DNA of 13,959 nt from Winogradskyella_A sp963966315 (GTDB lineage Bacteria; Bacteroidota; Bacteroidia; Flavobacteriales; Flavobacteriaceae), in NCBI GenBank assembly GCA_963966315.1, contig CAWZYX010000081.1, forward strand, positions 1 to 13,959, in the 5' to 3' direction. The notes under the pieces were generated by a model. It worked only from the letters and a program-made list of their open reading frames with translations. It made no database searches and was not told where the DNA came from. This document shows, one piece after another, positions 1-6,868 of this stretch. Each line of letters starts with the position of its first letter. The first letter of the stretch is position 1. The translations under genes and the position numbers were made by a program.

Positions 1-1446
1 CTTCTCAAGAGCACAAAAATTGAAGCTAAACTCACAGATAGCCTCAACAATTTTCAACTAGTAGATGTGTCACTGGCCGCCGATTACGAACGTAAGTGGC
101 TTCAAGAGCTTTATGAAAACAGCCTTTATGATACCATTTACAAATCGGTTGAGGAATTGGAATATGAAGAGGTTGACTATCCCGAACTACCAACAGACAC
201 TCTGAAAAACAGGTTGGAAAAACTAAATGCTAAAACTCCATTTAATATTGCGTACAACCCAAGCCTAGAGAGTGTAATCAAGAGCTATTTAAAGAACAGG
301 AGAAATACTCTTCAACGCCTAATGGGAATGAGCCACTTGTATTTTCCGATGTTTGAAGAGGCATTAGATGCCTATGATATTCCACTAGAAATAAAGTATC
401 TGGCCATTGTTGAGTCGGCATTAAATCCTCGGGCTCGATCGCGCGTTGGAGCTACTGGTCTATGGCAGTTTATGTTTACCACCGGAAAAATGTATGGGCT
501 TAATGTAAGTAGTTATGTCGATGAACGAAGAGATCCGATTAAGTCTACAGAGGCTGCAGCTAAATATTTAGCAAAATTGTACCAAATTTTTGGTGACTGG
601 GATTTAGCGCTAGCTGCTTACAATTCAGGCCCGGGAAATGTCAACAAAGCTATTAGGCGTTCCGGAGGTTATGAGAATTACTGGAACCTCAGACCTTTTC
701 TGCCCAGAGAGACCGCTGGATATGTGCCTGCCTTCCTGGCCACGTTATATATTTTTGAGTATGCTGAGGAGCATGGTTTTGGAGCTCAAAAACCGATGTT
801 TCACCATCTGGAAACAGATACGATTAGGGTGAAGCAAATGATCACTCTTGATCAGGTCTCAGAAGTGACGGGTGTGAATATTGAGGAACTACAATTTCTT
901 AACCCGTCCTACAAACTAGACATCATTCCTGTCATTGAAGGTGAAAACTATTATCTTCGATTGCCTCGTTATGCAGCGGCCATTTTTGTAGCCAACGAAG
1001 AAAGTATTTACGCTTATGCCAAGGCCGAATTTGAGAAGCGCGAAAAGCCACTTCCCCAGTATTTTGACAATGATACCAAAGTACGTTATAGGGTTCGCTC
1101 TGGTGACTACTTAGGTCGAATTGCCCGTAAGTATGGGGTGAGGGTAAGCCAGATCAAGCAATGGAATGGTTTGAGGAGCAATAATATCAGGGTGGGACAG
1201 CGCCTTACGATATACCCAAGAAATCCTGTAAGTGTTGATATTTCAGGCAAAAATCCTGTAAGCAAGCCAGAACCAAAGAAGCAGGTCGAAACGAATGGAA
1301 AAAAAACATACACCGTTCAAGAAGGCGACTCTTTGTGGACCATTGCGCAAAAGTTTGAAGGAGTGAGTGTGGATAATTTAAAAGAATGGAATAACATCAC
1401 GAGCAATAGACTAAAGATTGGAATGGTTCTTGTGGTGTCCCAATAA
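1..1446 (+). CDS. mltD: Membrane-bound lytic murein transglycosylase with SLT and LysM domains (MltD-like), 5' end cut by the window edge
   Basis: It should cleave the MurNAc-GlcNAc bond of peptidoglycan in the periplasm, leaving 1,6-anhydro ends. The frame is open to base 1, so the true start and any signal peptide lie upstream; the GTG at 67 is only an internal codon. Numbering from the first visible codon (481 residues visible), the SLT domain covers about 125-222. It has the catalytic Glu138 in AIVESALNP, then GATGLWQF (150-157) and AAYNSGPGNV (205-214). Residues about 270-325 form a linker resembling the degenerate region of MltD proteins. Two LysM peptidoglycan-binding domains follow, at about 361-406 (starting YRVRSGDYLG) and 435-479 (starting YTVQEGDSLW). 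The DUF4837 gene starts 10 bases downstream, so the two are probably cotranscribed up to the terminator at 2443. Family assignment is firm; the symbol is by similarity only. Confidence 0.93.
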   Translation, partial: LLKSTKIEAKLTDSLNNFQLVDVSLAADYERKWLQELYENSLYDTIYKSVEELEYEEVDYPELPTDTLKNRLEKLNAKTPFNIAYNPSLESVIKSYLKNRRNTLQRLMGMSHLYFPMFEEALDAYDIPLEIKYLAIVESALNPRARSRVGATGLWQFMFTTGKMYGLNVSSYVDERRDPIKSTEAAAKYLAKLYQIFGDWDLALAAYNSGPGNVNKAIRRSGGYENYWNLRPFLPRETAGYVPAFLATLYIFEYAEEHGFGAQKPMFHHLETDTIRVKQMITLDQVSEVTGVNIEELQFLNPSYKLDIIPVIEGENYYLRLPRYAAAIFVANEESIYAYAKAEFEKREKPLPQYFDNDTKVRYRVRSGDYLGRIARKYGVRVSQIKQWNGLRSNNIRVGQRLTIYPRNPVSVDISGKNPVSKPEPKKQVETNGKKTYTVQEGDSLWTIAQKFEGVSVDNLKEWNNITSNRLKIGMVLVVSQ

Positions 1447-1456
1447 ATTTAAACTA

Positions 1457-2440
1457 ATGAAAAACAAGTTCACTTTATATCTGCTGTTACTCTCAGCGAT
1501 CATCGTCACATCATGCACTGATAAAAAGAAGCCACAGCGATACATCACTGAATCTTCAGGGAACATCAACAGCATTTCCCTTGTGGCGGATAATCTGGTA
1601 TGGGAGGGATCTGTTGGAGAAACTGTTAGAGAAATCTTTGCAGCGCCTTTACTGGGACTGCCTCAGGACGAGCCTATTTTTAGTATCAGACAAATTCCGG
1701 AACAGGTCTTTGACGGATTTGCTACCAAAAACCGTTTGATCTTAAAACTGGAAAGAACGGATAGCACTGGTATCACTTATCTAAAGGATGTATATGCCAA
1801 ACCTCAAACCGTGGTGCTTATTAAGGGTCAATCGGACAAGGAGCTTATTAACCTCCTGAATGAACACCAGCAAAAGATAATAAATGCTTTCAACAAGGAG
1901 GAAGTCAATGAAAAACTAAGACGAATTAATAAATCGCTATTGACAGATGAACAAATGGAACAAGATTTGGGTTTTAAAATTGACATTCCTTCGGCCTATC
2001 GCATAGCACTAAGTGAGGATAATTTTTACTGGGTAAGAAAGAGTTTAACGAATACCATGACCATGGACTTTATGTTCTATCAGGTTCCAATGGAAACAAT
2101 TAGACAAGGAGATAGTGCTATTGTGGACATAGTAAGAATGAGGGACTCTATTACCAAATATAAAATCCCTGGAGAAGATGGGATGATCATGTCTACTGAA
2201 GATGCTTATACACCGTCCTTATTTGAAACGAGTATCGATGGGCACATGGCCTTTGAAACACGCGGAATGTGGGAAATTAAGGGTGAGTACATGGCAGGGC
2301 CTTTTATTAATTATGCTATTAAAGACCAGACTAATAACCGGTATATAATAGCAGAAGGTTATGTTTACGCTCCATCACTGAACAAAAGAGAATATATTTT
2401 TGAGCAGGAAGCAATAATTAAATCTATGCAGATTAAATAA
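1457..2440 (+). CDS. DUF4837-type lipoprotein of unknown function
   Basis: The chosen ATG gives 327 residues and begins with a typical lipoprotein signal: MKNK, a leucine-rich hydrophobic stretch, and the lipobox V17-T18-S19-C20, followed by charged residues (TDKKK). An upstream ATG at 1418 lies in frame but inside the preceding gene, and would bury the signal peptide behind 13 extra residues. The mature part has no recognisable catalytic motif. It is a mixed alpha/beta sequence with the run FYWVRKSL near the middle and GPFINYAI and EGYVYAPSLNKREY near the C-terminus. I recognise these from memory as the DUF4837 family, which is confined to Bacteroidota. It should be lipid-anchored facing the periplasm or on the outer membrane. 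Its position right after a peptidoglycan lytic enzyme, and before tatA and an M23 peptidase, hints at an envelope role, but the function is unknown. Confidence 0.85.
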   Translation: MKNKFTLYLLLLSAIIVTSCTDKKKPQRYITESSGNINSISLVADNLVWEGSVGETVREIFAAPLLGLPQDEPIFSIRQIPEQVFDGFATKNRLILKLERTDSTGITYLKDVYAKPQTVVLIKGQSDKELINLLNEHQQKIINAFNKEEVNEKLRRINKSLLTDEQMEQDLGFKIDIPSAYRIALSEDNFYWVRKSLTNTMTMDFMFYQVPMETIRQGDSAIVDIVRMRDSITKYKIPGEDGMIMSTEDAYTPSLFETSIDGHMAFETRGMWEIKGEYMAGPFINYAIKDQTNNRYIIAEGYVYAPSLNKREYIFEQEAIIKSMQIK

Positions 2441-2442
2441 AT

Positions 2443-2473
2443 AAAAAGCCCCGCTTGAAGCAGGGCTTTTTTT
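2443..2473. terminator. Rho-independent terminator, probably bidirectional
   Basis: The arms AAAAAGCCC (2443-2451) and GGGCTTTTT (2463-2471) pair perfectly. One C/A mismatch follows inside, then a GC pair step and a short TTGAA loop. The 3' arm runs into seven T residues (2467-2473), and the A-run on the 5' side gives a matching T-run on the other strand. It lies 2 bases after the DUF4837 stop and 17 bases from the convergent tatA stop, so it can end transcription from both sides. Confidence 0.87.
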
Positions 2474-2490
2474 AGTCTATGGAGTACGTT

Positions 2491-2676
2491 TTATTCTTCA
2501 ATTTTTTTGGAGTCATCATCTTTGCTGGCATCTTTAAATTCCTTGATTCCACTTCCTAATCCCCTCATTAATTCTGGAATTTTTTTTCCGCCAAAAAGCA
2601 AAATGATAGCTAATCCAATGATCACCCACTGCCATGGTCCTATCACTAAAAAGATATTAAGTAAACTCATAATCAT
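2491..2676 (-). CDS. tatA: Sec-independent protein translocase subunit TatA
   Basis: This 61-residue protein has the standard TatA/E layout. A short periplasmic N-terminus leads to one transmembrane helix (about residues 10-27, FLVIGPWQWVIIGLAIILLF). The hinge FGGKKIPELMRGLGSGIKEF begins an amphipathic helix, and a short acidic/lysine tail ends the protein. TatA oligomers line the pore that exports folded proteins with twin-arginine signals, together with TatC, which is not in this window. The Bacteroidota form is shorter than the E. coli protein. Two ATG codons are possible, at 2676 and at 2670 (giving MSLLNIF); neither has a clear ribosome binding site. It stands alone on the minus strand and is convergent with the DUF4837 gene. 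Confidence 0.93.
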   Translation of the reverse strand: MIMSLLNIFLVIGPWQWVIIGLAIILLFGGKKIPELMRGLGSGIKEFKDASKDDDSKKIEE

Positions 2677-2688
2677 TTATTTCTTATA

Positions 2689-2696
2689 CAAAGTTA
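2689..2696 (-). promoter_or_regulatory. Candidate Bacteroidota -7 promoter element for tatA
   Basis: Read on the minus strand, these bases are TAACTTTG, an exact match to the TAnnTTTG -7 consensus of the Bacteroidota primary sigma factor. The element is 12 bases from the upstream tatA ATG (2676) and 18 from the alternative ATG (2670), so the 5' leader would be very short. No convincing TTG -33 element is seen at the usual distance. An inverted repeat (2713-2731) occupies that area instead. Confidence 0.45.
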
Positions 2697-2712
2697 AGAA
2701 TTATAGTTGAAT

Positions 2713-2731
2713 TACTGATGCTTTCAGTAAG
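2713..2731. promoter_or_regulatory. Perfect 7-bp inverted repeat in the tatA / M23 divergent intergenic region
   Basis: TTACTGA (2713-2719) and TCAGTAA (2725-2731) are exact reverse complements separated by five bases (TGCTT). The repeat is central in the only divergent intergenic region (2677-2781) and sits where the -33 region of the tatA promoter would be. It could be a dimeric repressor or activator site or a small hairpin. It has no T-run, so it is not a terminator. A 7-bp repeat can arise by chance in AT-rich DNA. Confidence 0.35.
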
Positions 2732-2781
2732 AATCAGGTAATTACAAGGCACTATTATTCTAAAATAACTAATTTTACGAG

Positions 2782-3645
2782 GTGAAAAGTAAGGAGAAAA
2801 AGGACAGAAAATTTGCAGATCGTTTACTTAACAAGTACCGACTTGTTATTTTAAACGAAGAGACATTTGAGGAGCGCTTTGCTATCAAGTTAACACGCTT
2901 GAACGTGTTTATACTTTTTTCTCTTTCGGCAATTGGCCTTATTTTTTTAACCACTCTTTTAATTGCCTTTACTCCTTTGCGTGAATACATTCCCGGTTAT
3001 TCGTCAGCCGCGCTCAAAAAAAAAGCAACAACCCTTACCTATAAAACAGACTCCATACAAAATGAACTTGAATTAAATGAACGTTACTTAGCTTCCATTC
3101 GGAGTGTGCTTACTGGTCAAATACAGGCAGACGACATTAACCGAGATTCTATTGTTGAGTTGGCCGCAAGAGATACCGAACTCATTGAACCCAGCAAAGC
3201 AGATTCTATTCTCAGAGAAAAAGTTCGAAAGGAAGATAAATACAACCTCTTCAACACGGATATTAGGACTTCAAGATTGGTATTGTTTCCACCCGTGAAG
3301 GGCACCATTTCCGACAAATATCGACCGGAAGATCGTCATTTTGCAACAGATATTGCTGTAACCATCAATACGCCAGTGAAGGCCGTTGCAGATGGAACGG
3401 TGATTTTCAGTGAGTGGACGGTTGAAACCGGTTATGTTATGATTATTGCACACGAACAACAATTATTATCCGTCTATAAACACAACGCTTCGCTTACAAA
3501 AAACCAGGGGGATCTTGTAAAATCAGGAGAAGTCATAGCTCTTTCGGGTAATTCCGGAGAATACACTACGGGACCACATTTGCACTTCGAATTATGGAGT
3601 AATGGTTATCCGGTTGATCCTGAGAATTTTATTGATTTTCAATAG
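2782..3645 (+). CDS. Membrane-anchored M23-family (LytM-type) metallopeptidase
   Basis: This is a 287-residue zinc endopeptidase expected to cut peptide cross-links of peptidoglycan in the periplasm. A basic cytoplasmic N-terminus (1-37) leads to a transmembrane segment at about 41-63. A helical, probably coiled-coil stalk spans about 75-110, and the M23 domain covers about 165-283. The metal and active-site residues are all present: His186 and Asp190 in HFATD, His234 in VYKH, and His266 and His268 in GPHLHFEL. It is therefore likely active rather than a degenerate LytM regulator of the EnvC type. The start is the GTG at 2782: an in-frame TAA lies four codons upstream and no ATG occurs early enough to keep the conserved N-terminal KYRLVILNEETFE. 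It opens the long plus-strand gene series; the next gene starts 7 bases after its stop. Confidence 0.9.
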   Translation: MKSKEKKDRKFADRLLNKYRLVILNEETFEERFAIKLTRLNVFILFSLSAIGLIFLTTLLIAFTPLREYIPGYSSAALKKKATTLTYKTDSIQNELELNERYLASIRSVLTGQIQADDINRDSIVELAARDTELIEPSKADSILREKVRKEDKYNLFNTDIRTSRLVLFPPVKGTISDKYRPEDRHFATDIAVTINTPVKAVADGTVIFSEWTVETGYVMIIAHEQQLLSVYKHNASLTKNQGDLVKSGEVIALSGNSGEYTTGPHLHFELWSNGYPVDPENFIDFQ

Positions 3646-3652
3646 CTCAGCC

Positions 3653-5155
3653 ATGCGATCGATCAAATCAATATTAGCAATTCCATTTTCGAGGTTGGTT
3701 CGAAGATCAATTGATAAATGGTCTTCAAAACCGGTCGACACTCAAAAAAAGGTTTTCCAATCCTTGATAAAAAATGGACGAAGAACGCAGTTTGGTAGGG
3801 ATCACCATTTCAATCAGATCAAAAACCATCAGGACTACACCGTTCTGGTTCCTGTCCGGGATTATGAAGGATTAAAGCCATACATAGATAGTATGGTTAC
3901 GGGAGAAAAAGACCTACTATGGCCGGGTCGCCCTATCTATTATGCCAAAACATCAGGAACTACCTCTGGCTCCAAGTACATTCCTATCACCAAAGAAAGT
4001 ATGCCTACCCATATTAAAGCGGCAAGAAATGCTTTATTGTGCTATATCGCGGAAACAGGAAACACTGAATTTGTTGATGGCAAGATGATTTTCCTTCAAG
4101 GTAGTCCTATACTAAGCAAAACACTAGAAGTTGAAACAGGAAGGCTGTCTGGTATTGTAGCACATTATGTTCCTGCATACCTTCAGAAAAACAGGTTGCC
4201 CAGTTACAAAACGAATTGTATTGAGGACTGGGACGCCAAAGTGGATGCTATCGTTGATGAGACTGTCAATGAGAATATGACTGTTATCTCAGGAATTCCT
4301 CCTTGGGTATTGGGGTATTTTGAGAAGCTCAAAGAGCGCACAGGAAAACCGATTGGAACTTTGTTCAAGAAGTTCAATCTTTTTGTTTATGGAGGAGTAA
4401 ACTACCTACCCTATAAGGCAAAATTTGAGGAACTAATAGGAAGGTCTGTAGACAGTATCGAACTGTACCCGGCAAGTGAGGGTTTTTTTGCTTTTCAGGA
4501 CAAACAAGAAGACACAGGAATGTTGCTTCAGCTAAATTCAGGAATTTTTTATGAGTTTATCCCTGCAAATGAGTTTTATGACGAAAACCCTCGCAGACTA
4601 ACTATAGGCGAAGTAAACCCGGGAATTAATTATGTAATGGTTATTTCTACCAATGCGGGCTTGTGGGCGTACAACCTTGGAGATACTGTAATGTTTACGT
4701 CTGTTAAACCGTATAAAATCGTGGTGACAGGACGCATTAAGCACTTTATATCGGCATTTGGAGAACATGTAATTGGTAAGGAAGTGGAACAGGCGATGCA
4801 AAAAACCATTAAAAAGTTTGGTGGAGTTGTCAACGAATTTACGGTCGCTCCTCAGGTCAATCCAAAAGAAGGGCTTCCATTTCATGAGTGGTTCATAGAG
4901 TTTGATAGTAAGCCAGAAGATTTTGAGGGGTTTACAATTTTTCTGGATCAGGCTCTGCAGGAACAAAACAGTTACTATAAAGATTTAATAAACGGAAAAA
5001 TTTTAAAACCTTTGCAGATCCGTTTGGTAATTAAAAAAGGCTTTGAATTGTACATGGAGTCTGTAGGAAAATTAGGCGGACAGAATAAAACCCCTAGATT
5101 GTCAAATGACAGATCTATTGTTGAAAAAATGGAGGAGTTAAATTTAATACAGTAA
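3653..5155 (+). CDS. GH3-family acyl-adenylate-forming protein (bacterial GH3 auxin-responsive promoter family)
   Basis: This 500-residue protein belongs to the GH3 branch of the adenylate-forming (ANL-like) superfamily. In plants, members conjugate amino acids to jasmonate, auxin or benzoates; bacterial substrates are largely unknown. The nucleotide-binding motifs are visible in the right order: SGTTSGSKYIP (101-111), YPASEG (272-277) and YNLGD (340-344). The C-terminal lid domain follows (about 380-500). An in-frame ATG at 3602 would overlap the preceding gene by 44 bases and add an unlikely hydrophobic peptide. The ATG at 3653 (MRSIKSILAIPF) matches my memory of Bacteroidota homologues, which begin the same way. 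It lies between the M23 gene and the PNP-like gene with short spacers. No signal peptide is seen, so it should be cytoplasmic. Confidence 0.88.
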   Translation: MRSIKSILAIPFSRLVRRSIDKWSSKPVDTQKKVFQSLIKNGRRTQFGRDHHFNQIKNHQDYTVLVPVRDYEGLKPYIDSMVTGEKDLLWPGRPIYYAKTSGTTSGSKYIPITKESMPTHIKAARNALLCYIAETGNTEFVDGKMIFLQGSPILSKTLEVETGRLSGIVAHYVPAYLQKNRLPSYKTNCIEDWDAKVDAIVDETVNENMTVISGIPPWVLGYFEKLKERTGKPIGTLFKKFNLFVYGGVNYLPYKAKFEELIGRSVDSIELYPASEGFFAFQDKQEDTGMLLQLNSGIFYEFIPANEFYDENPRRLTIGEVNPGINYVMVISTNAGLWAYNLGDTVMFTSVKPYKIVVTGRIKHFISAFGEHVIGKEVEQAMQKTIKKFGGVVNEFTVAPQVNPKEGLPFHEWFIEFDSKPEDFEGFTIFLDQALQEQNSYYKDLINGKILKPLQIRLVIKKGFELYMESVGKLGGQNKTPRLSNDRSIVEKMEELNLIQ

Positions 5156-5177
5156 GGTTGTACAGAGCGCTTAACAG

Positions 5178-6866
5178 ATGAGGATGAAACAAACCCACGC
5201 AAGAACACGAGCACAGGAAAGCTCAAGCGCTATTGAGCGTATGTATATTACCATGCGACATCTCTTTAACAGAGGATTCTATAAACCAATGGGGGTTTCA
5301 GGAGAAACGCTGAGAAATGCCCTGCTCATGTTAAGCCCGGAGATTTACGGATCCATAGGTGAAGACAAGGCAGAACTAGAGGGTTTGATTTATGTCATGG
5401 ATCGATTACCAAAAGGAATAGAGGAGTGCACATTTATAAATCTTACCAGTGACGAGGGTTATTCCGGGTCACATTTCAAACCCATCATCCCGGCTAAAAG
5501 GAGAAGAAATTGTTACAGAATTGATGAGCTTCAAATGAATATTGAGATCACTCGAGGACGATCTGAGATATATGATATTTTAACCCACCTCACCTTTCTG
5601 TTTATTGAATCTCATAAGATCAGCCGACGTGTATTAATTGACGAAGAAGGGCAAACAACCAGAGACTGGGCTAAGTTGGAAGAAGCAATTCGCCTAAAAA
5701 ATCGACTCAGTTTAAAACAAAGGGAGATCGCTGTGACTCATGTTGCCAACATCCTTGGCCGAACGTTTGAGGAAGTGATGACGGTGTATGATAATTTTTC
5801 CACTGAAGATCAACCTGAGCGATTATTACATGTCATCTACTGGATTGGCAAGCTGGCCATGAGAGAATCGCTTGGTGAGGAGAAGAGGACAATAACCTTC
5901 AGTCAGGTGTTAAGAGAGCGTCTGGGTCAGCATTTGCACGGAGAAATATGGGCCAATGACATCAAAATGCATTTGAAGGACAAAGGTTTAATTGATAGGC
6001 CTTTACATATTATCAGTGCAAATATGCACAGTGTGATGAATACATTCTTTGCACAGAAGGCCTTAAAAAAGGAGGCTCAAGAATTGGATGGGTTAGAACT
6101 GTTTCAACGGTTGAGTAACCCTCTTAATGCGTTGATGCGAAAAAAAGTAGAATCCTTCGCATTGAAGAATGGAATGACCTTAATTAAAGACCAGTCGGGC
6201 ACAAACATAGATGTTCAGGTGTTTGACTTGTTAAAATTAGAAGAGAATAACTTCATCAATCCACTTCAAGGAGACCCTAAAGAAGCACCTGTTATTCTTG
6301 TTATGGACTATGCCTTTGGTGAACAGGCGTATGAAACCATGGATGAATTGTTAAAACCATTTTATTTCAACGGGGATAAGAAACATATAAATGTATTCTC
6401 AATCTCCATTATGGGTAAAGCGGGAATCTTAAGAGGTGGTAAAGGTGACATAATGGTTCCTACGGCTCATATTTTCGAGGGAACAGCGGATAACTACCCT
6501 TTTCAAAATGAATTAAATCGTCAAGATTTATTAGATTGTGGCGTTGAAGTGTATGAAGGTGCTATGGTGACAGTTCTAGGGACTTCATTACAGAACAAAG
6601 AAATTTTAAAGTTTTTTAGAGACTCCACCTGGAACGTTATTGGACTTGAAATGGAAGGGGCTCATTATCAAAAAGCAATCCAAGCCGCCTCAAGGGTGCG
6701 AGGTAATATTAGAAACGATGTTAAGGTCAGATACGCGTATTACGCCAGTGACAACCCGCTGGAAACAGGAAGTACTTTAGCATCAGGAGGTTTAGGTGAA
6801 TCAGGCGTGAAGCCCACCTATCTCATTACCGAAAAAATATTAACGCAAATTGTAAATAATTCATAA
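5178..6866 (+). CDS. Uncharacterised two-part protein with a C-terminal nucleoside phosphorylase-like (PNP/UDP) domain
   Basis: The protein has 562 residues. Residues 1 to about 335 are mostly helical, with no motif I recognise. The C-terminal part (about 370-560) resembles the PNP/UDP phosphorylase and MTA/SAH nucleosidase fold. Its motifs are a glycine-rich loop MGKAGIL (412-418), then GKGDIMVP (421-428, like the family's VGDIVV strand), GLEMEG (489-494, like the ribose-binding xEME motif) and YASDN (522-526), where Asp525 fits the catalytic SD aspartate. This suggests N-glycosidic bond cleavage on a nucleoside or nucleotide, but the substrate is unknown. From memory, databases may call the family DUF6909. 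The start is ATG 5178 or ATG 5184; neither has a clear ribosome binding site. The stop is 2 bases before the Wzz-like gene, so cotranscription is likely. Presence of the gene is near certain; the enzymatic reading is an inference from motifs. Confidence 0.8.
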   Translation: MRMKQTHARTRAQESSSAIERMYITMRHLFNRGFYKPMGVSGETLRNALLMLSPEIYGSIGEDKAELEGLIYVMDRLPKGIEECTFINLTSDEGYSGSHFKPIIPAKRRRNCYRIDELQMNIEITRGRSEIYDILTHLTFLFIESHKISRRVLIDEEGQTTRDWAKLEEAIRLKNRLSLKQREIAVTHVANILGRTFEEVMTVYDNFSTEDQPERLLHVIYWIGKLAMRESLGEEKRTITFSQVLRERLGQHLHGEIWANDIKMHLKDKGLIDRPLHIISANMHSVMNTFFAQKALKKEAQELDGLELFQRLSNPLNALMRKKVESFALKNGMTLIKDQSGTNIDVQVFDLLKLEENNFINPLQGDPKEAPVILVMDYAFGEQAYETMDELLKPFYFNGDKKHINVFSISIMGKAGILRGGKGDIMVPTAHIFEGTADNYPFQNELNRQDLLDCGVEVYEGAMVTVLGTSLQNKEILKFFRDSTWNVIGLEMEGAHYQKAIQAASRVRGNIRNDVKVRYAYYASDNPLETGSTLASGGLGESGVKPTYLITEKILTQIVNNS

Positions 6867-6868
6867 TA

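Noticed and set aside
67..69. GTG as the start codon of the lytic transglycosylase
   Set aside because: The frame stays open through 22 more codons to base 1 and the upstream residues look like coding sequence. A start here would also leave no signal peptide, so the gene is treated as cut by the edge.
1418..1456. N-terminal extension of the DUF4837 gene from an upstream ATG
   Set aside because: It overlaps the end of the previous gene and would place 13 residues before a textbook lipoprotein signal peptide.
2507..2710. 67-codon plus-strand open frame opposite tatA
   Set aside because: It covers the antisense of tatA and has a low-complexity Ile/Lys/Pro composition; tatA on the minus strand explains the region.
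3602..3652. N-terminal extension of the GH3 gene from the ATG at 3602
   Set aside because: It overlaps the M23 gene by 44 bases; the ATG at 3653 gives the expected GH3 N-terminus.
4598..4966. 122-codon minus-strand open frame inside the GH3 gene
   Set aside because: It is a shadow of a well-supported gene, with no recognisable domain and an unnatural composition (many Cys, His and Lys).
5107..5177. Possible promoter upstream of the PNP-like gene (TAAATTTA)
   Set aside because: It has a mismatch to TAnnTTTG at the last base, lies inside the GH3 coding end, and has no supporting -33 element.
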